From: JBAYJC01 sp041665285
GTDB taxonomy: Bacteria; Patescibacteriota; Patescibacteriia; 2-12-FULL-60-25
Assembly: GCA_041665285.1 (NCBI GenBank)
Contig: JBAYJC010000003.1
Location: forward strand, 62,001 to 126,000
Direction: 5' to 3'
DNA length: 64,000 nt
The position numbers were made by a program, and so were the translations under genes. Under the pieces are notes generated by a model, which saw only the letters and a list, made by a program, of their open reading frames with translations, did not search any database and was not told where the DNA came from. Shown here piece by piece: positions 9,324-16,654 of this stretch. Each line of letters opens with the position of its first letter. The stretch's first letter is position 1.

Positions 9324-10256
9324 ATGCGCATGCAAAAGAAAACGATTCTCGTCACAGGAAGCAGTGGCACCATTGGCACGCGCCTGTGTGAAAAGCTTCT
9401 CGAACAAGGCCATCGCGTGATTGGCGCAGATATTCGCAAGAATAAATGGAACCCAACCATCGACAAGCTGACAATCCGCGTAGATTTGCGTAATCGCGTC
9501 CAAACGCTAAAGAAACTCCCAGCAAAAGTTGACCTCGTGATCCATCTTGCGGCCAATGCGCGCGTGTTCAACCTGGTCGTTGACCCAACCATGGCACGCG
9601 ATAACATGGAAATGACGTTCAATGCGCTGGAATACGTTCGCACCAACAAAATCAAGGGCTTTATGCTCGCTTCTTCTCGCGAGGTGTACGGAAACACGGG
9701 ACATTCTACGCACGCAGAGCATGAAGTGGACATCAATTGTTGCGAAAGTCCGTACACAGCCTCAAAACTCGCAAGCGAAGCGCTCGTTTGGGCCTATTAC
9801 CGTTGCTATGGCTTACCGTTTGTCATCTTCCGCTTCTCCAATGTCTACGGCATGTACGATGACAGCGACCGCGTGGTTCCCCTGTTCATTGGTTTGGCGA
9901 AAAAGCACGCAGACATTGTCGTATTTGGCAAAGACAAAGTTCTCGACTTTACCTACATTGATGACACGGTCGGCGGCATTCTTCTCGCGGTCGAAAAATT
10001 CGGCAAAGTAAACACGCACGTGATGAACCTCGCCTGTGGACGCGGCACATCCATCATGCGCGTGGCAGAGATTATCAAGAAAAAGATGGGCGCGCGGTCA
10101 AAGATCAGCGCCAAAGGCAACCGTACAGGCGAAGTCATCAAATACATCGCAGATATCAAACACGCAAAAAAGCATCTCGATTACAAACCCGTCACATCCA
10201 TTGAAAAAGGCATTGACCTTTCGATCGCGTGGTATTTGAAACATTTGTACAAATAA
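9324..10256 (+). CDS. NAD-dependent epimerase/dehydratase (extended SDR)
   Basis: 310 residues, the usual length for extended SDR sugar-nucleotide enzymes. The Rossmann glycine motif TGSSGTIGTR is at residues 11-20. The catalytic Tyr-x3-Lys is YTASK near residue 150, with SSREVYG providing the Ser. The NxYG motif FSNVYGMYDDSDRVVP and a late DFTYIDD motif are typical of UDP-glucose/GDP-mannose epimerases and dehydratases. The exact sugar nucleotide cannot be told. It follows the membrane protein gene at 7549 by 20 bp and ends in a strong terminator, so the two likely form one surface-glycan operon. Confidence 0.85.
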   Translation: MRMQKKTILVTGSSGTIGTRLCEKLLEQGHRVIGADIRKNKWNPTIDKLTIRVDLRNRVQTLKKLPAKVDLVIHLAANARVFNLVVDPTMARDNMEMTFNALEYVRTNKIKGFMLASSREVYGNTGHSTHAEHEVDINCCESPYTASKLASEALVWAYYRCYGLPFVIFRFSNVYGMYDDSDRVVPLFIGLAKKHADIVVFGKDKVLDFTYIDDTVGGILLAVEKFGKVNTHVMNLACGRGTSIMRVAEIIKKKMGARSKISAKGNRTGEVIKYIADIKHAKKHLDYKPVTSIEKGIDLSIAWYLKHLYK

Positions 10257-10263
10257 CCATTTT

Positions 10264-10294
10264 AAAATCACCCTAACGGTGATTTTTTGTTTGT
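10264..10294 (+). terminator. Rho-independent terminator after the epimerase gene
   Basis: AAAATCACC / GGTGATTTT hairpin followed by a T-rich run, 8 bp after the stop. Confidence 0.9.
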
Positions 10295-10315
10295 TGTTTT
10301 ATTTTCGTTACCTTT

Positions 10316-10455
10316 CGTCCTTTTCGAAGTCTGAGCAAGGACTCATCAGTGCCAGCATCACTGGCAGAGGTAGCGGGAGATGGACAGAACATCTCCCCTA
10401 GTTTTTGTGTTGATCTCCTATCTGTCTTGCTCGTGCGGAGCTAGGAGATTTTTGA
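10316..10455 (+). ncRNA. Structured non-coding stretch with four hairpins, possible small RNA or attenuator
   Basis: No gene fits here. On the plus strand there is CTGA..TCAG, TGCCAG..CTGGCA, then GGGAGATG..CATCTCCC followed by CTAGTTTTTG, then ATCTCCTA..TAGGAGAT followed by TTTTTG. The last two hairpins share complementary arms (CATCTCC and GGAGAT), so they could exchange partners. Both end in T-runs on the plus strand. The 3' neighbour is a gene on the other strand, so an independent small RNA is more likely than a leader. Confidence 0.35.
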
Positions 10456-10519
10456 ATGTGCCAATGAACGAACCGACTCGCCTCCTTTCTTTCTTTCTTT
10501 GCTTACTGCTCCTCGCTTG

Positions 10520-11056
10520 CTACTGCGCCGAGAGCTCGTCCTGGATGGCCCATCCGGCGTCCTCGCGGAGCTCCACGACCGCGGCCTTCATCGCGCCGCT
10601 TGCCGCGACCGTAAGGAAACCGTTGCGGTAGTAGTACCCGCCCATCTGGCCGGGATAGTAGTACCAGCTTCCCTCCCCTTCCACCAGCGCCCTGATACAG
10701 GCGGTGCGGGCGGCCTGCCGGCTCGCCTCGCGAGCGCGGGCGTTGGCGCGGGCGGCGACGAAGCGCCGCTCAGCCTCATCATAGGGGGTGACACTCAGCC
10801 ATCCCTCCTCGTCCAGGGTGGCCACGAGGCGGCCCTGGATGCTGAGGTATCGCTTCCCGTGGCGGTCCTCCCCGACGAACGTCGCCCCGTCCACCCCCCA
10901 ATGGGCGGCAATGAGAGCGTCCCTCAGCTCGTCGTAAGCCGCGTTCATCAGCGCCTTCGCGGGGATGAATGCCTCGCTCTGCCAGTGGATACCCATGAGC
11001 AGAGTATGAGCCGACCGCGCCGCCGCCACGAGACTCGCAAGCGTGTTCCTCTTCAT
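10520..11056 (-). CDS. Hypothetical protein, Ala-rich helical with Tyr/Gly-rich patch
   Basis: 178 residues with no recognised family. The N-terminal half is helical (LASLVAAARSAHTLLMGIHW). The centre has GEDRHGKRYLSIQGRLVATLDEEGWLSV, which reads as beta strands. An Arg/Ala-rich helix follows (ERRFVAARANARAREASRQAART). Then come an aromatic patch SWYYYPGQMGGYYYRNGF and a final amphipathic helix. The gene is GC-rich, has its own excellent promoter (11216-11244) and a 150-nt leader carrying a three-way-junction fold. That leader makes it a candidate for RNA-level control. Confidence 0.55.
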   Translation of the reverse strand: MKRNTLASLVAAARSAHTLLMGIHWQSEAFIPAKALMNAAYDELRDALIAAHWGVDGATFVGEDRHGKRYLSIQGRLVATLDEEGWLSVTPYDEAERRFVAARANARAREASRQAARTACIRALVEGEGSWYYYPGQMGGYYYRNGFLTVAASGAMKAAVVELREDAGWAIQDELSAQ

Positions 11057-11112
11057 TGTGCGTTCCTCTGGGTGGTTAGCCCGCTCACTTGTATCTCGTT
11101 TTTAGCGAGACT

Positions 11113-11162
11113 GATCTGTTACCCATCTTTCGGGGGTGCTGAGTGAGTCAGCGTTCCAGATC
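11113..11162 (-). promoter_or_regulatory. Three-way-junction RNA element in the 5' UTR of the 10520-11056 gene
   Basis: On the transcribed (minus) strand GATCTG pairs with CAGATC and encloses two hairpins: GCTGA-CTCAC-TCAGC and ACCC..GGGT. This is a compact closed junction inside a leader of about 150 nt. A further TCTCG..CGAGA hairpin follows towards the start codon. It resembles a small regulatory aptamer in shape only; no known riboswitch consensus was recognised. Confidence 0.4.
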
Positions 11163-11215
11163 ATGTTTTCAGAGAACTTTCGCGCAAAAGCCTTTTCAAG
11201 CTTTTACTAGAAAGA

Positions 11216-11244
11216 AGTATAGCATGAAAAGCACTCCTTGTCAA
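11216..11244 (-). promoter_or_regulatory. Strong sigma70-type promoter
   Basis: On the minus strand TTGACA (11239-11244), 17-bp spacer, TATACT (11216-11221). It drives the 10520-11056 gene with a leader of about 150 nt. Confidence 0.85.
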
Positions 11245-11434
11245 GAGTGCCTGGTGCTACCTTAGCTGAAGTTAGCCATTTTATTGATATTGCTTGGCTA
11301 AAATAAGCAACAATGTCGCATATTGCTTTACACTTTATGCTTTTTGTTCAAAAAACCTCGCGTACGTCATTTTGTTTGACTTTCCTTTACAACCTTGGTT
11401 TTCTTAGAAGACGGACAAGAAAGGAACTGCCAAC

Positions 11435-12481
11435 ATGCCTCATCGAGAATACTCCCCAAGCGGACCACGGATTGTGGTCATCGGTGGTGGAACTGGGACG
11501 TCTACCATGCTCACGGGGCTCAAGCGCTACCCCGAGTTGCAACTGTTCGCCATCCCTTCCGGGGCGGACAATGGCGGCTCGACGGGCATTTTGCGCGATG
11601 AGCTCGGCGTACTCCCGCCTGGAGACTTTCTCCAGTGTCTCTGCGCGCTGGCCACGGACGAGCGTCTCCGACAAGTGATTGCCTTTCGATTCGCCACAGG
11701 CACCTTCGAAGGTCACACCGTAGGGAACGTCCTTCTCGCGGCTCTGGAAAAGGTGTGTGGTGATCCGCTTCTCGCCGCAAGCGAGGCGCATCGTATCTTC
11801 CAGGTGCAAGGCCGCGTGATCCCTGTATCCGCGTGCGCATCAAACCTGTACGCGGAGCTGGAGGACGGTACGGTGATCGAAGGCGAACACGCCATTGACC
11901 AACCTACCGGGGAACGCAAACCCATCAAGCAGTGCTTTCTCAGCCCGCCATCCCAGGCCACGACCGAGGCCATCACGACTCTGCGTCGGGCGCATGCCAT
12001 TCTCTTTGGCCCGGGTGATTTGTTCACCAGTAGCATTCCCCCGCTCTTGGTGGACGGCGTTGGTGATGCGATCGCTGAATGCCGTGGGCATCGCATCCTC
12101 ACCGTAAACCTCATGACCAAGCGGGGCGAAACCGAATACTACACGGCGCAGAGATTCTGCGACGTGATCAATCAGTACATCGCGCCCGCCAAGATCAACG
12201 CGGTGATCGTGAACAACGCTCCTCTGCCCGAAGCCATCTTGGCAGAGTACGCAAAAGCCGGTGATCAACCCGTGCAAGACGATCTCGGCGACTCTGCGCC
12301 GTTCCTGGTGCATCGCGCGCCCCTCATCAGCGGACGACCGACTGCGCCGGTGCGTGGCGACCGTGTGCGACGCTCGCTCTTGCGCCATGACCCGCACCTT
12401 CTGGCCACGGCTGTGCTCGCAGTGCTTCAAGCACTCTCTGCGCGAGACAACCAGCCACTCACCACTGTATCGCCGTCATAA
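11435..12481 (+). CDS. yvcK: YvcK/CofD-family gluconeogenesis-factor-like protein
   Basis: 348 residues. The N-terminal nucleotide-binding signature IVVIGGGTGTSTMLTGLK (residues 12-29), the SGADNGGSTGILRDELGVLPPGD motif just after it (SGADNGGSTG shown as the diagnostic part), and NLMTKRGETEYY with a following N/P-rich segment are hallmarks of YvcK-type UDP-GlcNAc-binding proteins. YvcK supports peptidoglycan synthesis and cell shape on gluconeogenic carbon in Firmicutes. Shine-Dalgarno AAAGGAA lies 9 bases upstream of ATG 11435. Composition is closer to the GC-rich set than to galU. It ends in a strong terminator at 12599 and stands alone. Confidence 0.85.
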   Translation: MPHREYSPSGPRIVVIGGGTGTSTMLTGLKRYPELQLFAIPSGADNGGSTGILRDELGVLPPGDFLQCLCALATDERLRQVIAFRFATGTFEGHTVGNVLLAALEKVCGDPLLAASEAHRIFQVQGRVIPVSACASNLYAELEDGTVIEGEHAIDQPTGERKPIKQCFLSPPSQATTEAITTLRRAHAILFGPGDLFTSSIPPLLVDGVGDAIAECRGHRILTVNLMTKRGETEYYTAQRFCDVINQYIAPAKINAVIVNNAPLPEAILAEYAKAGDQPVQDDLGDSAPFLVHRAPLISGRPTAPVRGDRVRRSLLRHDPHLLATAVLAVLQALSARDNQPLTTVSPS

Positions 12482-12598
12482 TCTGGGGTTGACGGCTCCG
12501 GCAAAAGGTGGCACGTTGGTAGTACTAGTCCTTTCTTCCCTCCTCCCCTCAAGGCTCACGGCGTTTATTGCCCCCAAACAGACGCCGACATAAGCCCG

Positions 12599-12627
12599 CA
12601 GAACGCCCACTGGCGTTCATTTTTTTA
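12599..12627 (+). terminator. Rho-independent terminator after yvcK
   Basis: GAACGCC-CACT-GGCGTTC hairpin followed by seven T residues. Confidence 0.9.
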
Positions 12628-12677
12628 CGCAAAATCACAAAAACCGAGACGATCGCTCTTCCCTTGTGCGTTTCTCC

Positions 12678-13754
12678 CTACAGGGACTTTGCCTGCACAA
12701 ACTCCTCAATGATTTGATAGATCTCCTCCGGCCTCTGCTTACTCCCTTCTTCGCGAGGAGAACCAATGATCGTGTCGCCACCACCCCAACAACGCGGCGG
12801 CTGTAGCGTTCCCTCGCGTTCATTCAAAATAGTGACAAGCTCTGGGAGCAACAGATGACGTTGCCAGGCAGAATTGCGCCCAATGGTGTAGCGATAGCGC
12901 GTTTCTCCTTCATCATTTTTGTATTCGACAAACGAGCAGTACGCAGAAATACCCTCCATCGCCATTTGCAGACGTGCGTTTTGCCCCTGAAACTTCACCA
13001 TGGACCATCCTGAACCATTACGAATAACTTCGTAGCGACCATCAAACGGTTTGCGTTCTTGTTTTCCATCCAAAAACGCGAGGATGCGCTTTTGAATGAG
13101 GTCAATCACACCCTGCATCTCCTCTGCACTCATGCGCGGGATTTTTCCGGAAAGCGCAGGTTGTTCATACGGTTCAAATACCCAGTTGATCTGCTCGATA
13201 AAGTTGCGATCAAACTGTTTTGGTAAACGACAAAACCCACCGCTAATATCCATGGCATCTTCATACGCCACCAACTTGGCAAATAATGGATGCTCGAGCA
13301 TCTCGGGGTCCTTGAGAGCAAGACGGAGAATCGCGACCGCTGTGGAAACATCCTGATCGCAATCTTCAAGATCAATGTGAAGCTCTTCCACACCTTTCAA
13401 GACCGCCAACATATCCATAAACTGGATCTCAAACATCATCTGCCCGCATGTTGAGCGTGTGGACGAACGGTCTACGCCTTCATGGTGGTTGAAATTTGCT
13501 ATGCCATGCTCTGGGTCACGTTGCGTAGGACCAATCACACGGCCGTCTAGAGCCAACCAAAGGCGTTTTGCTTTACCATTTGCTTGATCAAGCCGCTCAT
13601 TTTCTGCCAAACATCGCTCACGATATTCCTCCCAATTCTTAAACTTTTTGCGCGGCTCAATATCTAAACTCACCTGCACGCGCTCATGAAGCTCTTGCAC
13701 TTTAGGCATAGGAGGAATTTGAGGAGGTTCGTGAAAAGACGGCGACTCTTTCAT
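12678..13754 (-). CDS. Conserved-looking hypothetical protein with His/Asp motifs
   Basis: About 358 residues from the internal ATG at 13754 (MKESPSF); a 16-residue longer version from 13802 is possible. Motifs suggest an enzyme: NFNHHEGVDRSSTRSTCGQ with a His pair near residue 100, LHIDLEDCDQD, FDGRYEVIRNGSG, and CWGGGDTIIGSPREEGS near the C-terminus. The HHE and paired Asp residues recall DHH-type phosphoesterases, but the order is not canonical. The product is likely cytoplasmic since no signal is seen. It is convergent with yvcK and divergent from arfB. Confidence 0.55.
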   Translation of the reverse strand: MKESPSFHEPPQIPPMPKVQELHERVQVSLDIEPRKKFKNWEEYRERCLAENERLDQANGKAKRLWLALDGRVIGPTQRDPEHGIANFNHHEGVDRSSTRSTCGQMMFEIQFMDMLAVLKGVEELHIDLEDCDQDVSTAVAILRLALKDPEMLEHPLFAKLVAYEDAMDISGGFCRLPKQFDRNFIEQINWVFEPYEQPALSGKIPRMSAEEMQGVIDLIQKRILAFLDGKQERKPFDGRYEVIRNGSGWSMVKFQGQNARLQMAMEGISAYCSFVEYKNDEGETRYRYTIGRNSAWQRHLLLPELVTILNEREGTLQPPRCWGGGDTIIGSPREEGSKQRPEEIYQIIEEFVQAKSL

Positions 13755-13817
13755 ACCGCGCCATTGTACGCAACAAGACAACAGAAGCAAAGCGCGATAC
13801 AATACTCATGGCATCTC

Positions 13818-14258
13818 ATGAGCTTTTCTGTTTCTCTTTATCATAATCCATCGCTTGAACGACTGGTTCCGGAATCGGAAATGATGATTGAGTTTGTCCG
13901 ATCTTCTGGACCAGGCGGACAAAACGTCAACAAGACTTCGAGCAAAGCCCAGTTGCACTGGAACGTCTCTGCCTCTAAAGTATTTACGGATCGCGAAAAA
14001 AGCCTGATCAAGGAACGTCTTGCGCATCGTTTGACCAAAGAGGGCTTTATTGTCCTCGCGTCAGATGAGCAGAGATCGCAATCGCAAAATCGTGAAGCTG
14101 TTATCAAGCTCCTGCGCTCGCTCGTGATCAAGGCACTCGCGCCTATCAAACCACGCGTACCCACAAAACCTACGCGCGGTTCCAAAGAGCGCAGGATTGG
14201 AGCAAAAAAGGAACGCTCCCTTCTCAAACAAATCCGCACCACACGCTGGGACGAATAG
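13818..14258 (+). CDS. arfB: ArfB-type peptidyl-tRNA hydrolase (ribosome rescue)
   Basis: 146 residues, the size of ArfB/YaeJ. The release-factor GGQ motif is intact (SSGPGGQNVNKTSSKA, residues 31-46). The C-terminal tail is strongly basic (KPTRGSKERRIGAKKERSLLKQ), as needed to enter the empty mRNA channel of a stalled ribosome. The protein hydrolyses peptidyl-tRNA on non-stop ribosomes. This matters in reduced genomes that may lack other rescue factors. ATG 13818 is chosen because the family starts just before the E-x-E/F-x-R-SSGPGGQ core. The gene at 14268 starts 9 bp downstream. Confidence 0.9.
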   Translation: MSFSVSLYHNPSLERLVPESEMMIEFVRSSGPGGQNVNKTSSKAQLHWNVSASKVFTDREKSLIKERLAHRLTKEGFIVLASDEQRSQSQNREAVIKLLRSLVIKALAPIKPRVPTKPTRGSKERRIGAKKERSLLKQIRTTRWDE

Positions 14259-14267
14259 GAGGTTCTC

Positions 14268-14744
14268 ATGGAGTGCCCCGAGTTGCGTCTCCGCATCACT
14301 CAGCTGATCAAGAGCGGGCAAAAGGACGGTGAAATCTCGCCCGACGAGCAGAAGCACCTAGACGCATGCAAGGAATGCGTGCGCTGGCTCTTCCGCACCT
14401 ACGGCCCCATCCAGACCTGCTTCATCCAGGATGGCCAGGAGCAAGAAGACCCTGCGCAGGAATGCCTTTCCTGTCGCGTAGGGTTTTTGGACCTCCAAGG
14501 CGATGAAAACCCCTCGCACCTTCCATGGCACCTTCACGTACGCATGTGTAGGCACTGCCAGCATGCCGTGATCTACATGGAAGCGCTCCTACGCAAACCC
14601 GGCACAAACGAGTACGGCCGATGGACCAAGCGCACAGCCTGGGTCAAGCGCCTTGCTCGCCACCTTGCTCCAGAACTCCGCAGGCGCGCTCTCACGCACG
14701 ACCTCCCTGGCCCGTTCCACAAGACCTCCACCCGCCCGGACTAG
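14268..14744 (+). CDS. Small Cys/His-rich protein with two zinc-finger-like motifs
   Basis: 158 residues. Two similar HxxxCxxC motifs are present: KHLDACKEC (about residues 31-39) and HVRMCRHC (about 93-100), plus ECLSC between them. This spacing resembles the zf-HC2 fold of anti-sigma factors, here duplicated and without a membrane helix. The basic C-terminus (RWTKRTAWVKRLARHLAPELRRR) could bind nucleic acid. A very strong Shine-Dalgarno AGGAGG sits 6 bases before the ATG. It is cotranscribed with arfB by position (9 bp). Function unknown. Confidence 0.6.
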   Translation: MECPELRLRITQLIKSGQKDGEISPDEQKHLDACKECVRWLFRTYGPIQTCFIQDGQEQEDPAQECLSCRVGFLDLQGDENPSHLPWHLHVRMCRHCQHAVIYMEALLRKPGTNEYGRWTKRTAWVKRLARHLAPELRRRALTHDLPGPFHKTSTRPD

Positions 14745-14801
14745 TCCTCTCCCTCCCCCGCTGACCCCTCGTCCGCGGATTTTTATTTTGAGATCTATTT
14801 T

Positions 14802-14941
14802 GGGGTCAGGTACCGCTCTATTTTGGGGTCAGGTACCGCTCGTGGATAATAACGTCCCTCATTACGTAGGTTATTAGCTTATTGTTGCAATATTCCGTCC
14901 TCCAGCCGCGAAGGAGCGCAACATTGTTAGTACCTGACCCC
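14802..14941. mobile_element. Inverted-repeat element (MITE/REP-like), copy 1
   Basis: The left end GGGGTCAGGTACC occurs twice in tandem (14802 and 14825). The right end is its complement GTACCTGACCCC at 14930-14941. From 14825 the element is 117 bp. The interior is non-coding and nearly identical to copy 2 at 16484-16601. Ends of this kind are found in REP sequences mobilised by tyrosine (TnpA-REP) transposases, but no transposase gene is present here. Confidence 0.65.
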
Positions 14942-14959
14942 TTTGTGACTTTATTGCAT

Positions 14960-14987
14960 AAAAAAAATACTCCGATTTGCGTCGGAG
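14960..14987 (-). terminator. Terminator of the 14996-16021 gene
   Basis: CTCCGA / TCGGAG hairpin followed on the minus strand by TATTTTTTTT. The same terminator recurs at 16620 for the paralogous gene. Confidence 0.85.
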
Positions 14988-14995
14988 CGAGAGTA

Positions 14996-16021
14996 CTATC
15001 CTGCGTTGCGCGCGAGAGTCGTAGATGCGGCTTGCGCAGAAGCGTCACCGTCGAGGCCGTCGTCCTCGACGACCGTCGCAGGAGCCTCATCGACGAGCGC
15101 CACGCGCACACCCGTCACTTCACCGCGGTAGGGTGAGGTCAACTTTTCCTCGTGCGTGAGCCAGGGAGGATGCTCGGGAATGGCGTCAAGAAGCGTCTGG
15201 GCTCCGTGGATCCACTCATCAATCCTGCACTGATAGGTGTCCACAATGTCGGCGAACGATGTGCAATCACTAAAGGAGGCTTTGACGTCCTCAGAACGCT
15301 GGTTAAGTCCATAGTGACCGCCAAACGCATCCAAACGTCGCCGTGCGCAGAAGAAACGGTCTACCCGCGAGACAATCTCTTGCTCGAGCGCGTCTGTCGG
15401 TGTCTCTTGCCAAGTGTCCAGGAGGATCCCGATTGCCTCCTGCTCGTCGATGAGCGCTGACCGATACTCATCAAAGCGACGCACTGCCCGCTCGAGAATC
15501 TCGTACGGTATGTCTAATCCTGTCACCAAACCAATCGTTGCCTCACCTGCGAGACGATGAGCGAGCGCATACTCTCCCCCAACGCTCGTACGCCACGTTT
15601 GAAAATCCTCTGACCATTTCTGGAGACCGTCCCTCATTTTGTCGAGAGCCACGCGGTCCATCTGATGCTCGAGACGTGCCTTGGTGACCTCAGCCGTCCT
15701 CTCGCGCTCGCGCTTGATGATGCCGCGCTTGTCGAGAATCCAGACAAGCGGTGGAACGAGCACAACGGGAGCAAAGAGTAGCGGTACCATCAACACGCCA
15801 ATCTCTATGTATGGCCAGCGACGGATGGCGGCGATAAACAAGGCGAGGCCGAAAATCAAGCTCCCAAAAAGTACTGGAAGGTTCAGGCTGTCTCTGGCAA
15901 GAATAAACGACCACCCCCATTCTTTGAACCTCCTCGGCCGCGACTTGATCCGAGACCGGCCTCGCAAGGATCGTTCCATCTGATCGAACGTCTCGAATAG
16001 AGGCTTCTTGTTTTTGTCCAT
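14996..16021 (-). CDS. Membrane protein with coiled-coil region, paralog of 16655-17698
   Basis: 341 residues. A basic N-terminus (RSLRGRSRIKSRPRRFKEWGW) precedes two membrane helices (LPVLFGSLIFGLALFIAAI and IEIGVLMVPLLFAPVVLVPPLVWIL, about residues 48-105). A long helical cytoplasmic domain (120-290) and a conserved tail beginning PEHPPW follow. The tail SPYRGEVTGVRVALVDEAPA is nearly identical to that of the neighbouring paralog, whereas the rest has diverged. The 3' ends and terminators therefore have been homogenised. Start ATG 16021 with GGGAAAGCC upstream. Its promoter has TTGACT and TAACCT boxes. No known family; function unknown. Confidence 0.65.
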   Translation of the reverse strand: MDKNKKPLFETFDQMERSLRGRSRIKSRPRRFKEWGWSFILARDSLNLPVLFGSLIFGLALFIAAIRRWPYIEIGVLMVPLLFAPVVLVPPLVWILDKRGIIKRERERTAEVTKARLEHQMDRVALDKMRDGLQKWSEDFQTWRTSVGGEYALAHRLAGEATIGLVTGLDIPYEILERAVRRFDEYRSALIDEQEAIGILLDTWQETPTDALEQEIVSRVDRFFCARRRLDAFGGHYGLNQRSEDVKASFSDCTSFADIVDTYQCRIDEWIHGAQTLLDAIPEHPPWLTHEEKLTSPYRGEVTGVRVALVDEAPATVVEDDGLDGDASAQAASTTLARNAG

Positions 16022-16111
16022 GGCTTTCCCTTCGTGAAACGAGCGTTGTCCTGCATAAGGTTAGACGAAAAACCTCGGACAAGTCAAGACGCGGCCGACC
16101 GGCCGCGCCCT

Positions 16112-16384
16112 TTACCATGAACGATAGATATCGTGGTGTCCGATCGATAAAAAAACAATGTCACCATTATCCATGCGTGAAAAAATGATACGAATCTTTT
16201 CCGTAATAGACATGGACCAGAGCCCTTGAAGACTACCCTTCAGCTGATGGAGACGCAGAGAAGGGTGCAGCGGATTCGCACGAAAAACTTTCTCCATTTT
16301 TCCCGCGCGTTCGACAATTTTCTTGTCGAGCTTCTTTACATCGCGAACAAATGCAGGATGGTACAAAATGGCACTAACCAACAT
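16112..16384 (-). CDS. RelE/ParE-superfamily toxin
   Basis: 90 residues from the ATG at 16384 (a TTG at 16393 is less likely). The pattern YHPAFVRDVKKLDKKIVERAGKM - HPSLRLHQLKGSLQGLWSMSI - EKIRIIFSRM - IVFLSIGHHDIYR is that of RelE/YafQ-like ribosome-dependent mRNA interferases. It includes the core Lys/Arg residues and the final GxHDxxY. The upstream gene, where the antitoxin should be, is present only as a 33-codon C-terminal remnant whose stop sits one base before this ATG. The toxin may therefore be expressed poorly, be inactive, or be controlled in trans. Confidence 0.8.
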   Translation of the reverse strand: MLVSAILYHPAFVRDVKKLDKKIVERAGKMEKVFRANPLHPSLRLHQLKGSLQGLWSMSITEKIRIIFSRMDNGDIVFLSIGHHDIYRSW

Positions 16385-16385
16385 A

Positions 16386-16487
16386 TCACACAAAATCCGT
16401 CAGAGACCGGGCTTTGATGAGGCCACCACGCTTGTGAAGGACCGGGGCTTGTTTTGCCCGTTTCAAAAGATCAGCTTCTATTTGGGG
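16386..16487 (-). pseudogene. Truncated antitoxin, C-terminal remnant
   Basis: An open frame ending ...EADLLKRAKQAPVLHKRG and ARSLTDFV, stop at 16386-16388, directly abuts the toxin start, as in two-gene toxin-antitoxin operons. Read upstream, the frame meets a stop inside the GGGGTCAGGTACC end of inverted-repeat element copy 2. The N-terminal DNA-binding part is gone. The insertion or duplication breakpoint is therefore within the antitoxin gene. Confidence 0.6.
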
Positions 16488-16601
16488 TCAGGTACCGCTC
16501 ATACAAAAAACACCCCTCTCATCACGTAGGTTATTAGCTTATTATTGCAATATTCCGTCCTCCAGCCGTGAAGGAGCGCAACATTATTGGTACCTGACCC
16601 C
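16484..16601. mobile_element. Inverted-repeat element (MITE/REP-like), copy 2
   Basis: 118 bp with ends GGGGTCAGGTACC and GGTACCTGACCCC. The interior matches copy 1 apart from scattered substitutions, mostly near the left end. Similarity continues rightward through the shared terminator and about 200 bp of coding 3' end, so the duplicated block is larger than the element itself (14825-15182 versus 16484-16846). Confidence 0.65.
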
Positions 16602-16619
16602 TTTGTGACTTTATTGCAT

Positions 16620-16646
16620 AAAAAAATACTCCGATTTGCGTCGGAG
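16620..16646 (-). terminator. Terminator of the 16655-17698 gene
   Basis: CTCCGA / TCGGAG hairpin with a T-run on the minus strand; a duplicate of the one at 14960. Confidence 0.85.
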
Positions 16647-16654
16647 CGAGAGTA

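Noticed and set aside
14802..16601. Active transposon defined by GGGGTCAGGTACC ends
   Set aside because: Only short non-coding copies are present and no transposase lies between them, so it is listed as a non-autonomous element.
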